Source: Erythrobacter litoralis (GTDB taxonomy: Bacteria > Pseudomonadota > Alphaproteobacteria > Sphingomonadales > Sphingomonadaceae). Taken from it: a stretch of 64,000 nt of DNA. The notes under the pieces are model-generated. The model had not been told where the DNA came from. It ran no database searches and saw only the letters and a list, made by a program, of their open reading frames with translations. The number at the start of each line of letters is the position of its first letter. The first letter of the stretch is position 1. The stretch is taken from contig NZ_SOSI01000004.1 in the NCBI RefSeq assembly GCF_029760855.1, positions 62,001 to 126,000 on the forward strand, in the 5' to 3' direction. Position numbers and translations under genes: made by a program. This document shows, piece by piece, positions 18,225 to 26,584 of this stretch.

Positions 18225-19679
18225 TCATTTGATGCGCGTCGTCGGCGCGATCGCGTCGCCGACGCTAGCCGGTGCGTCCCAGCCTTCCATTTCCTCCAGC
18301 TCCTTGCCTTTGGTCTCGTTGATGAACCGTTTGACCAGAAAGAAGCTGATCGCCGCACTGATCGTATAGATCGCATAGGTGACCGCAAGGCCGAGACCGT
18401 CGGCCATCAGCGGGAAGGTCTGCACGACCAGAAAGTTCGCCCCCCACTGTGCGAGGCCCGCCACCGCCAGTGCCGACCCGCGGATCTGATTGGGGAACAT
18501 CTCGCCCAGCATCACCCACATCACCGGGCCCCAGCTCATGTTGAAGAAGATGACATAGAGATTGGCGGCAACCAGCGCGATGTTGCCGGCCATCCCGCTG
18601 AGCACGAGGTTGCCGGACGCATCGGTACCCGCGCCGGAAAAGGCGAACGTCATCGCCCCGAGCGATACGGCCATCCCTACCGATCCGATCATAAGGAGCG
18701 GCTTGCGCCCAATCTTGTCGATGAACAGGATCGCCACGAACACCGCCGCGATCGAGACCACGCCCGAGACGATATTGATCAGCAGTGAGTCGCTTTCGGT
18801 GAAGCCGGCGAGCTGCCACAGCGTTTCGCCGTAATAGAAAATCACGTTGATGCCGACGAATTGCTGGAACGTCGCCAGCAGCAGCCCGGCCCATACGATC
18901 GGGCGGAAGATCGTTCCGCTTGCGGTCACATCAGACAGGCGGGGGCGATGCTCGTCGCTGAAGCTCGCTTCGATCTCGCCGATCTTGCGATTGGCGGTTT
19001 CCGTGCCGAACAGGCGGGTTAGAACCTTCCGCGCATCCTCGCTATGGCCCCGGCTGACGAGATAGCGCGGGCTCTCCGGAATGAAGAACAGCGCAACCAG
19101 GAAGATCGCGGCGGGAACGGCTTGCGCGAGATACATCCAGCGCCATGCCGGCGTCCCGCCGATTTCGGCCAGCGAGTCTCCGGCGGCTGCCGCGAGAAAG
19201 TAATTAACGAGGAAGGCGGCGGTGAGACCGGTGATGATCATTACCTGCTGCACTGTCGTCAACCGGCCGCGGATATTCGCGGGCGCGACTTCCGAAATAT
19301 ATAGGGGCGAGAGCACGCTTGCCGCACCCACCGCCATGCCGCCGGCGAACCGCGCGATGACGAAGAATGTATGATCGGCCGTCGTCCCTTGGATGAGCGC
19401 GCCGACGACGAAGAGGACCGCCGAGACGATCATCACGCGCTTGCGTCCGATTACATCCGCCAGCCGGCCGGCGAAGAAGGCACCGAACGCACAGCCGATG
19501 AGCAGCGATCCGACGGTAAACCCGAGCTGTGCCGGACTGAGATCGAACGCCGCGGTCAGGCCGCCTTGCGTTCCGTTCACCGCGCCGCTGTCGTAACCGA
19601 ACAGCAAGCCGCCGATCGTCGCGACGGCGACGATTGCCGATATCAGCGCCATGTTGACGCCGCTGCGTGTCGTATCCAT
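18225..19679 (-). CDS. xylE: MFS sugar porter (XylE-like D-xylose:H+ symporter)
   Basis: A 484-residue major facilitator with 12 expected membrane segments, of the sugar-porter family. It should bring D-xylose across the inner membrane. Family marks are GYDSGAVNGTQGG in helix 1, GRLADVIGRKRVM in the first cytoplasmic loop, RFAGGMAVGAASVLSPLYISEVAP, the IPESPRYLVSRG motif, QQFVGINVIFYYGETLW, DKIGRKPLL and KGKELEEME at the C-terminus. The start at 19679 faces xylA across a 123-bp gap holding a palindromic operator. A close relative of Caulobacter's xylose porter is the natural call. Glucose or arabinose transport cannot be excluded. Confidence 0.85.
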   Translation of the reverse strand: MDTTRSGVNMALISAIVAVATIGGLLFGYDSGAVNGTQGGLTAAFDLSPAQLGFTVGSLLIGCAFGAFFAGRLADVIGRKRVMIVSAVLFVVGALIQGTTADHTFFVIARFAGGMAVGAASVLSPLYISEVAPANIRGRLTTVQQVMIITGLTAAFLVNYFLAAAAGDSLAEIGGTPAWRWMYLAQAVPAAIFLVALFFIPESPRYLVSRGHSEDARKVLTRLFGTETANRKIGEIEASFSDEHRPRLSDVTASGTIFRPIVWAGLLLATFQQFVGINVIFYYGETLWQLAGFTESDSLLINIVSGVVSIAAVFVAILFIDKIGRKPLLMIGSVGMAVSLGAMTFAFSGAGTDASGNLVLSGMAGNIALVAANLYVIFFNMSWGPVMWVMLGEMFPNQIRGSALAVAGLAQWGANFLVVQTFPLMADGLGLAVTYAIYTISAAISFFLVKRFINETKGKELEEMEGWDAPASVGDAIAPTTRIK

Positions 19680-19718
19680 GTTCCCTCTCCCTCACCCATT
19701 TCCATAACGGGCCGCTTA

Positions 19719-19732
19719 TGTTAGCGCTAACT
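19719..19732. promoter_or_regulatory. Candidate XylR operator between MFS porter and xylA
   Basis: TGTTAGCGCTAACT is the best copy of the palindrome, 13 of 14 with both halves nearly perfect. It sits in the divergent promoter region, 39 bp from the porter start and 70 bp from the xylA start, so one site could control both units. Confidence 0.78.
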
Positions 19733-19802
19733 ATGACGTAAACATTGGCGAACGCAAGCGCGGTTTTAATCATTTCAGCCGCGCAAACCGAAAAGGAATT
19801 CC

Positions 19803-21365
19803 ATGCTTACAGGCACCAATCTCATCGCCGGCGAACAACGCCAATCCGGACAGACCTTTCAGGCCGTCGAAGCTGCTTCGGGCACCAAGCTCGATCCCGC
19901 CTTTCATGAGGCTAGCGAACAGGACGTTGCAGATGCCTGTGCGGCTGCCGCCGAAGCGCAGAAAGTTTTCGGTGCACTCTCGCCCGCGAAGCGCGCCGCC
20001 TTCATCCGCCTCGTCGCCGAGAAGATCGACGCGCTGGGCGATATGCTGACGCAGCGCGCGATGCAGGAAAGCGGCCTTCCCGAAGCGCGCCTTAACGGAG
20101 AGCGCGGGCGCACAGTCGGCCAGCTCCGCCTCTTTGCGGACGAAGTGGAACAGGGCGAATGGCAGCGCCTGCGGATCGATCATGCCGATGGCGGCAAGAC
20201 CCCGTCCAAGCCCGATCTACGCTTGAGGATGATACCGCTGGGCCCGGTCGCCGTGTTCGGGGCGAGCAATTTCCCGCTCGCCTTCTCCGTCGCGGGCGGC
20301 GACACCGCCTCGGCCTTCGCTGCAGGGTGCTGCGTGGTGGTGAAGGGCCACCCGGCGCATCCCGGTACCTCCGAACTGGTTGCGGGCGCGATCAGGGAGG
20401 CGGTCTCTGAAAGCGGTCTGCCTGCCGGGGTCTTCTCGCTCGTCAACAGCACCAGCAACGCGATCGGCGAGGCGCTCGTGACCGACCCGCGCATTGCCGC
20501 TGTCGGCTTTACGGGATCGCGCGCGGGCGGCCTCGCCCTTATGCGCCATGCGGCAGAGCGACCCGTGCCGATCCCGGTCTATGCCGAGATGAGCAGTATC
20601 AATCCTGTCGTCCTCATGCCGAACAAGCTTGCCGCCGACGCGGAAGCCCTTGGACAAGCCTATGTCGGCTCGCTTTCGCTTGGTGCAGGTCAGTTTTGCA
20701 CGAATCCCGGTATCGTCCTCGGTGTGGAGAGCGACGCGCTCGATACCTTCGTCCGTACCTCCGGCAAGGCACTTGAAAGCGTCGCTGCACAGACCATGCT
20801 GACGTCCGCGATTCGTGGGAGCTACGATGAAGGCATCGGCAAGCTTGGAAAGCTGAAAGGCGTCGAGCTGGTCGGAACCGGAGCGGAAGGGTCCGGCAAT
20901 TGCGGCAGGGCTCAGGTTTTCACCGTATCGGGCGACGATTTCCTCGGCGACGACACGTTCTCGCACGAAGTCTTCGGTCCGAGTTCGGTCGTCGTGCGGT
21001 GCCGCGATCTTGATCAGGTGCGGGAAATCCTCACGAAGCTCAAAGGCCAACTCACCACCACCCTTCACATGAACGAAGCGGATCACGATGCCGCGCGCGA
21101 ACTTCTTCCGGTTATGGAGCAACTTGCAGGCCGCATCATCGCCAATGCCTGGCCGACCGGTGTCGATGTGACCCATGCGATGGTCCATGGCGGGCCATTC
21201 CCGGCGACTTCGGACGGACGCAGCACCTCGGTCGGCACTTTGGCGATCGATCGCTTCCTGCGTCCGGTTTCCTATCAGGACATGCCGAGCGATCTCCTGC
21301 CGGAAGCCCTGCGCGAAGACGGCGGTTCCGCGCCGCGCCGCGTCGATGGACAGCGTGCCGGCTGA
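19803..21365 (+). CDS. xylA: 2-oxoglutarate semialdehyde dehydrogenase (XylA-type ALDH)
   Basis: A 520-residue aldehyde dehydrogenase that should oxidise 2-oxoglutarate semialdehyde to 2-oxoglutarate, the last Weimberg step. The general base Glu262 is in YAEMSSINPVVLMP, the form typical of ketoglutaric-semialdehyde dehydrogenases. The catalytic Cys299 is in GAGQFCTNPG. The NAD(P)-binding region shows VAVFGASNFPLAFSVAGGDTASA and GFTGSRAGG. The C-terminal part, AWPTGVDVTHAMVHGGPFPATSD, is also typical of this subgroup. The ATG follows AAAAGGAATTCC. It is a single-gene unit closed by the strong terminator at 21387-21428. The symbol follows Caulobacter usage, and is not the E. coli xylose isomerase. 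Confidence 0.9.
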   Translation: MLTGTNLIAGEQRQSGQTFQAVEAASGTKLDPAFHEASEQDVADACAAAAEAQKVFGALSPAKRAAFIRLVAEKIDALGDMLTQRAMQESGLPEARLNGERGRTVGQLRLFADEVEQGEWQRLRIDHADGGKTPSKPDLRLRMIPLGPVAVFGASNFPLAFSVAGGDTASAFAAGCCVVVKGHPAHPGTSELVAGAIREAVSESGLPAGVFSLVNSTSNAIGEALVTDPRIAAVGFTGSRAGGLALMRHAAERPVPIPVYAEMSSINPVVLMPNKLAADAEALGQAYVGSLSLGAGQFCTNPGIVLGVESDALDTFVRTSGKALESVAAQTMLTSAIRGSYDEGIGKLGKLKGVELVGTGAEGSGNCGRAQVFTVSGDDFLGDDTFSHEVFGPSSVVVRCRDLDQVREILTKLKGQLTTTLHMNEADHDAARELLPVMEQLAGRIIANAWPTGVDVTHAMVHGGPFPATSDGRSTSVGTLAIDRFLRPVSYQDMPSDLLPEALREDGGSAPRRVDGQRAG

Positions 21366-21386
21366 TCGCGCCACTCTGCGACAATG

Positions 21387-21428
21387 AAAAAAGGCCGCCG
21401 CATCCGAAAATGCGGCGGCCTTTTTTTT
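21387..21428. terminator. Bidirectional rho-independent terminator
   Basis: A perfect 10-bp stem, GGCCGCCGCA (21393-21402) with TGCGGCGGCC (21411-21420), has an A-run on the left and eight T on the right. The two flanking genes converge here, so the same hairpin can end xylA on the plus strand and the TonB receptor on the minus strand. Confidence 0.93.
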
Positions 21429-21439
21429 GCTGAGTTCAG

Positions 21440-24400
21440 TTAGAAATTGCCGCGAACGATGAACGAGAACCTGCGGTCGTTCACAAAGAAAGAACGCGGC
21501 GCGAGCCGGTCCGGATCTCCGGTAAAGGCCTGCGAAGTCTTGGTGACCTCGTTCAACAGGTTCACGCCCTGTACCCCGACCTTGATCGCGTCGCTCACGT
21601 CGAAGAAGATCGACGCATCCAGCTGTCCAGTCGGCTCGTTGAAGATCGAATAGAACGGGAAGATTGCATCCGAAGCCGTAAGCAGGAAGCGAGAGCGCCA
21701 ATTATATGCTGCACGCGCCGAAATCGGACCTTTCTCGTAGAACACCGTGGCGTTCACATTATGCTTCGAAAGCTGTTCGAGCGGCAAATTACCCGGCGCA
21801 ACAGTGGATGGGCTTTCCACCGTATTGTTCGCGATATTTCCACCGTTCAGGAAGCTGCTGGGCAGGCCTTCGCTGTCGATATAGGTATAGTTCGCCGCCA
21901 CGCCGAGACCGTCGAACGGCGCGGGGAGGAAATCGTACGTCTGCTGGTAAGCCGCTTCGAAACCCTTGATCTTTCCGGTGCCATCGAAGTTTTCCGGCCG
22001 GCGGGTTGGTACAACGACTTGCGTTCCGTTGAATTCATACGCGATGTCCGTCACGTTCTGGAAGAAGAACCCTTCGACTTCCTTGTAGAACGCATTGAAC
22101 GTCAGCGAGCCCACGGTATCGAAATACCATTCAGCCGAAGCATCGAACTGCCACGCTGTTGCGGGCCTGATCGAGGGATTTCCGGCTTGTGCAAACAGGC
22201 CACCGCTATTCGCATCGAGCTGCGTATTGAGGAAGTTTCGGATATAGGCATTATCCGGCCGGGTAAGCACTTTCGAAGCCGCAAACCGCAGCACGAGATC
22301 GTCGCCAACGCCGAAGCGCAGGTTCAGGCTCGGGAGCCAGTAATCGTATGTGTCGCGCGAAGGCACATAGATTGGATCCAGATCGGCGATCGCCTGTAGC
22401 GCCGCATAACCGTCCGGCCCGAGGTTGCAGATGCCGCCCGGTGAGACTTCCGTTCCGTCCGGCCGGGTAATCGGGGTGAGGCACCGTGTGTCGAAGTCTT
22501 GTGTAAGGTTCAGGCTCTCTCGCGTACCGAGATCGAACGAACCCGGCGAACTTACGTCGGTTCGAACGTAGCGAACGCCGGCATTACCGCCGAACCGGAC
22601 GTCGCCGAAAATCGGATCGTACGGTTTGCCGAACGAAAGCATCGCATAGCCGGCATAATCGTTCTGCTTTATGTTCTGGATATCGGTCGGGAGGAACGGC
22701 GTTCCCGCGATCACGCCTCCACGCTGTTCAAGGGGCACGAACCCGGTCAGCGTATCATTGTCGGGATCGTTCTGACGGTCCCATTCGCGGATGATGCCTT
22801 GGGTGAAATCCTGGAAACCCTGATAATCGTCGATCAGGTCGCCCGAATAATAGTAACCTCCGACCGGTCCGTTGGTATCGCCGCGGAAGAAGTCGGGGAA
22901 TTCGTAGAATTCCTGCTGGTCCTGCCCGAATTCGTCGAACGAGACCGCCGTCCCGGCCCATACTTCGCTGAGTACGCCCCAGTTATAGGTCGTATAGCGG
23001 ACCTGCTGGTCCTGCCGTTGGTACCGGCCGCCAACCTTCGCGTAGCGCAGGAAGGAATCGTCGTCGAATTCGTAATTGAGGTCGGCCCGGAAAGCGAACT
23101 GATCGCCTTCACTGTCCTCGATGTGATCCATGGCCGCACGCCAGTATTGCGAGCGCGGATCCATGAAATATTCCGCATCGGTCTGGTTCGCCAGCTCCTC
23201 GTTGACGCCGCCCCAAGTGTAGGTCGTGATGTCGGGGCGATGCGGGATGACGGTCGGCAGATCGCCCGTCAGGTCGAGCTCCTGATCGGCGAAAGTCGAA
23301 CCGAAGATGCTGACATCGAGGTTTTGCTTCTTCGAACTCGCATATTGCGCATCGAGTTCGAGTGACAGGCGGTCGGTGAACTTTTGTGAGAAGTGTACGC
23401 CGTAATCGTAATTGGTGGTCTCGTCGTCCACCTGACGCCGCGCGAGATGCTGCTGCATGCCGCCTGCAGTTACGAAACCGCCATTGGCGTCGTTTCCGCG
23501 AAAGGCATCGCTGGGACGCGTGATGTATCCTGACTGGAACAGCCCGTCGTCGTCGTAAAGATAGTCCTGGAATTCCCCGATCGGACATTCAGCCCGCGGC
23601 GTCGGATCGCCGCTGACGAATCCTCCACGGCCATCCGGCGTAAGAATGTTCGGACCATTTGCGTTTTGAAGGCAGCCCTGCGGAAACGTATTGTACTCGG
23701 ACTGGTCGGGTAGGGTTTCGAACGTGTATTCACCCCAGCGATTGGTCGAATGCGAACGGATGAACTGCGCCGTCAGCAAGGAACGTTCGTCGTTCGACTC
23801 CCACTGGAACGTTGCCGCGACACCGTCGCGCTTGCGGTCGAATTCCTGCGTGCGGAATTGTCCGCCAATGGGTGCGTAGCGGACATCGGCGTAGTCGGCG
23901 AAGCCATCCGCTCCGGGAGTTCCCGCCGTTCCGCATGCCGAGTTCGGCGGCGGGAGAGTGTTGTTGTCCACGCCGGCAAGCGGCAACGGATTGCGGCAGA
24001 CCCGCGCGCCGTCGGCAAACGCCTGTTCGACCAGTTGCCCGTCGCGCGTCTGGAAGTTGGTGATCTGCAAGCCGTCCGCACGGCTCTTGATCTGGGAGTA
24101 GGATGCACTGACCAGGAAGCCAAACGTGCCCGCATCGGTTTCCCATGTATTGCTGATCAGGCCGGAAACCGTCGGCGTCCACTTCTCGCGGAAGTCGCCG
24201 TAGTTCGCTTCGGCGCTGAAGGCGATCTTGAGACCGTAATCGTCGAACGGCTTGCGGGTGTTCAGATTGACCGTTCCGGCAAGGCCGCCTTCGATCATGT
24301 CGGCGGTCGAGTTCTTGCTTACGATTACCGATCCCAGCAGTTCGGACGGGACATCGGCGAAGTTCAGTGCCTGCCCGCCGACCCCTGCGACGAACGCGGT

Positions 24401-24862
24401 CCGCCCGTTGAATTCGGACCGCACGAAATTGAGGCCGCGCACAACGACGCCGGAACCTTCGACCGAGAAGTGATCCGGATCGCTCGACCCGGCAAAGCGG
24501 TTGATGGCGAGACCCGGCACCCGCTGCAGCGCTTCGGTAACGGAGCGGTCGGGAAGCGCGCCGATATCGGCGGCGGTAATGGCATCGACCACGGTATCGG
24601 CTTCGCGCTTGATGTTTTGCGCATTTGCCAGCGATTGGCGGATGCCGCTGACGATGATGACGTCGCCGTCGGTCTGATCCGCGTCGGGCTCACCGGTTTC
24701 CGCATCGACCGGATCTTCGACCGGAGCGGTCTGCGCATAGGCGGCATTCGCGGCCAGCAGCCCGGACAGCGCCATGGTCGACGCACCTGCACGCAGCAGG
24801 TTGCGGAATAAAAATTCGTTGCCTGCGCCCAAGCGGCCGCGCGGCGTGATCGCCTTAGTCAC
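21440..24862 (-). CDS. TonB-dependent receptor for xylan/glucan oligosaccharides (Caulobacter type)
   Basis: A 1140-residue outer-membrane active transporter. The signal region ends ANAAYAQ near residue 44. A TonB-box-like DVIIVSGIRQSLAN is at 68-81, the plug domain (DIGALPDRSVTEALQRVPG) follows, and a long beta-barrel ends in phenylalanine, as outer-membrane proteins do. It should carry oligosaccharides too large for porins into the periplasm. I set the start at GTG 24862 with GGGAGAGGG upstream. The frame open to 25375 would cross the operator and the divergent gene. The operator at 24877-24890 lies just upstream. It is divergent from the halogenase-halogenase-cupin operon, a pairing often seen in these bacteria. 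The cargo is inferred from the surrounding hydrolases. Confidence 0.9.
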   Translation of the reverse strand: MTKAITPRGRLGAGNEFLFRNLLRAGASTMALSGLLAANAAYAQTAPVEDPVDAETGEPDADQTDGDVIIVSGIRQSLANAQNIKREADTVVDAITAADIGALPDRSVTEALQRVPGLAINRFAGSSDPDHFSVEGSGVVVRGLNFVRSEFNGRTAFVAGVGGQALNFADVPSELLGSVIVSKNSTADMIEGGLAGTVNLNTRKPFDDYGLKIAFSAEANYGDFREKWTPTVSGLISNTWETDAGTFGFLVSASYSQIKSRADGLQITNFQTRDGQLVEQAFADGARVCRNPLPLAGVDNNTLPPPNSACGTAGTPGADGFADYADVRYAPIGGQFRTQEFDRKRDGVAATFQWESNDERSLLTAQFIRSHSTNRWGEYTFETLPDQSEYNTFPQGCLQNANGPNILTPDGRGGFVSGDPTPRAECPIGEFQDYLYDDDGLFQSGYITRPSDAFRGNDANGGFVTAGGMQQHLARRQVDDETTNYDYGVHFSQKFTDRLSLELDAQYASSKKQNLDVSIFGSTFADQELDLTGDLPTVIPHRPDITTYTWGGVNEELANQTDAEYFMDPRSQYWRAAMDHIEDSEGDQFAFRADLNYEFDDDSFLRYAKVGGRYQRQDQQVRYTTYNWGVLSEVWAGTAVSFDEFGQDQQEFYEFPDFFRGDTNGPVGGYYYSGDLIDDYQGFQDFTQGIIREWDRQNDPDNDTLTGFVPLEQRGGVIAGTPFLPTDIQNIKQNDYAGYAMLSFGKPYDPIFGDVRFGGNAGVRYVRTDVSSPGSFDLGTRESLNLTQDFDTRCLTPITRPDGTEVSPGGICNLGPDGYAALQAIADLDPIYVPSRDTYDYWLPSLNLRFGVGDDLVLRFAASKVLTRPDNAYIRNFLNTQLDANSGGLFAQAGNPSIRPATAWQFDASAEWYFDTVGSLTFNAFYKEVEGFFFQNVTDIAYEFNGTQVVVPTRRPENFDGTGKIKGFEAAYQQTYDFLPAPFDGLGVAANYTYIDSEGLPSSFLNGGNIANNTVESPSTVAPGNLPLEQLSKHNVNATVFYEKGPISARAAYNWRSRFLLTASDAIFPFYSIFNEPTGQLDASIFFDVSDAIKVGVQGVNLLNEVTKTSQAFTGDPDRLAPRSFFVNDRRFSFIVRGNF

Positions 24863-24876
24863 TGTATCCCTCTCCC

Positions 24877-24890
24877 TGTTAGCGCTACCA
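24877..24890. promoter_or_regulatory. Candidate XylR operator at the TonB receptor promoter
   Basis: TGTTAGCGCTACCA matches 13 of 14 positions and lies 14 bp upstream of the receptor's GTG, next to its Shine-Dalgarno. It is in the divergent region shared with the halogenase operon starting at 25025. From memory, the described Caulobacter XylR operator has the same TAGCGCTA core. Confidence 0.77.
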
Positions 24891-25024
24891 AACAATGTTA
24901 GGCGCGCATTACTTTCGGGTGGCGGGGAATATCCAACGGGGGCAGCCTTTGCAATACCCTGCGGTAAAGATAGAGGGAGGTGTTGCAAAAATACGCAAGT
25001 CGCGTGGGAGGCGCACGATTCCAT

Positions 25025-26584
25025 ATGGCCGCAGGTAACGGTAACAGTCGACGGATCGAACGCGTCGTTGTGGTAGGAGGCGGTACGGCCGGCTGGATGG
25101 CGGCAGCGGCCCTTTCGCGGTTCTTCGCCGATGGGACGCGGCGGATAACGGTCGTGGAGTCGGATGCGATCGGCACCGTAGGCGTGGGAGAGGCGACGAT
25201 CCCGCCGATACGCAATTTCAACGCGATGCTGGATATCGACGAGAATACCTTCCTTCGCGAGACCCGCGGCACATTCAAGCTCGGCATCGAATTCGTGAAC
25301 TGGGGCCGCCAAGGCGACCGGTATTTTCATCCCTTCGGCACCTATGGCCGCGACCTTCACGGCATCCAGTTCCACCAGCTATACCTGCGCGAGGCGGCGC
25401 GCGGCGGTTTGGCCGCCGGCTCGATCGAAGACTATTCGATGAGCACGGTCGCTGCGAAACTCGGCCGGTTCGCGCGTCCCTCCGCCGCTGCGAAATCGGC
25501 GGTGTCGGAGATGTTCTTCGCCTTCCATTTCGACGCGGGCCTATACGCCCGCTTCCTGCGCCGCATGGCCGAGCGACAGGGGACCGAGCGCATCGAAGGT
25601 AAGATCGTCGAAGTGCTGCGCGATGACGAAAACGGCGATGTCACGGCCGTTCGCTTGGAAGGCGGCAACACGGTCGCGGGCGATCTGTTCATCGACTGCT
25701 CCGGCTTTCGCGGCCTCTTGATCGAGGACACGCTCGAAACCGGATACGAGGACTGGAGCCATTGGCTGCCGATGGACCGTGCCATCGCCATGCCAACGGC
25801 AAATGTCCGGTCGCCCGATCCGTTCACCCGCGCAACCGCGCACGGCGCAGGCTGGCAATGGCGCATCCCGTTGCAGCACCGCACTGGCAACGGCCACGTC
25901 TTCTCATCCTCTTACATGGGGGAAGACGAAGCACGCGACATCCTGCTGCGCAATGTCGAGGGCGATGCCATCGCCGAACCGCGCACACTCCGGTTCACCA
26001 CCGGTATGCGCAAGCGGCTCTGGTCGCACAACGTCGTCTCGCTGGGCCTTTCGGGCGGCTTCATCGAACCGCTGGAATCGACCAGTATCCACCTCATCCA
26101 GAACGGTATCGCGCGCCTGTTCGCGCTGTTCCCCGATTGGCCGATCAACCCGCTGGAGCGAGACGAATACAATCGCGGCATGCGTGAATTGTACGAGGAT
26201 GTACGGGATTTCGTGATCCTGCATTACAAGGCGACCCAGCGTGACGACACACCCTTCTGGCGCTATGTCCGCGATATGGACGTGCCAGACAGTCTCGCCA
26301 GACGCATGGAATTGTGGCGCCGGCGCGGGCGGGTGTTCCGAGAGAATGCCGAACTGTTCTCGCAGCCGAGCTGGGTTGCGGTGATGCTCGGCCAGAACGT
26401 CTGGCCCGAAGGGCACGATCCGATCGCCGACACGCTCGACGAGCGCAAGGTCGCCGCCGCCATGACGCAAATGCGCGAGGGCTACCGGGCAACGGCAGAG
26501 CGCCTGCCGACGCAAGAGCAATTCCTGCGGCAGGCCGGCGCTTGGCACGAAGACACTCCGCCGCAAATGACTGCGCAGTGGTGA
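25025..26584 (+). CDS. Tryptophan-halogenase-family FAD protein
   Basis: A 519-residue halogenase-family flavoprotein with all main features: FAD motif VVVGGGTAGWMAAA (near 15-28), GVGEATIPPI, the catalytic Lys85 in GTFKLGIEF, GWQWRIPLQHR, and EPLESTSIHLIQ. The ATG at 25025 with GGGAGG upstream gives a length like its paralogues. A GTG at 24980 in the same frame is possible but has the Shine-Dalgarno touching it. It is the first gene of an operon in which the next start overlaps its stop (GTGA). Its place next to a TonB receptor under an XylR-type operator ties it to carbohydrate use. The true substrate is unknown; halogenation is known for the family, not for this subgroup. Confidence 0.83.
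   Translation: MAAGNGNSRRIERVVVVGGGTAGWMAAAALSRFFADGTRRITVVESDAIGTVGVGEATIPPIRNFNAMLDIDENTFLRETRGTFKLGIEFVNWGRQGDRYFHPFGTYGRDLHGIQFHQLYLREAARGGLAAGSIEDYSMSTVAAKLGRFARPSAAAKSAVSEMFFAFHFDAGLYARFLRRMAERQGTERIEGKIVEVLRDDENGDVTAVRLEGGNTVAGDLFIDCSGFRGLLIEDTLETGYEDWSHWLPMDRAIAMPTANVRSPDPFTRATAHGAGWQWRIPLQHRTGNGHVFSSSYMGEDEARDILLRNVEGDAIAEPRTLRFTTGMRKRLWSHNVVSLGLSGGFIEPLESTSIHLIQNGIARLFALFPDWPINPLERDEYNRGMRELYEDVRDFVILHYKATQRDDTPFWRYVRDMDVPDSLARRMELWRRRGRVFRENAELFSQPSWVAVMLGQNVWPEGHDPIADTLDERKVAAAMTQMREGYRATAERLPTQEQFLRQAGAWHEDTPPQMTAQW

Noticed and set aside
16696-18369. Open frame of 557 codons on the plus strand across the halogenase gene
   Set aside because: The halogenase on the minus strand has FAD, Lys and WxWxIP motifs; the plus frame runs into the MFS gene without any domain.
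24863-25375. Longer N-terminus for the TonB receptor
   Set aside because: It would cross the operator, the divergent promoter and the start of the halogenase gene, and put residues before a clear signal peptide.
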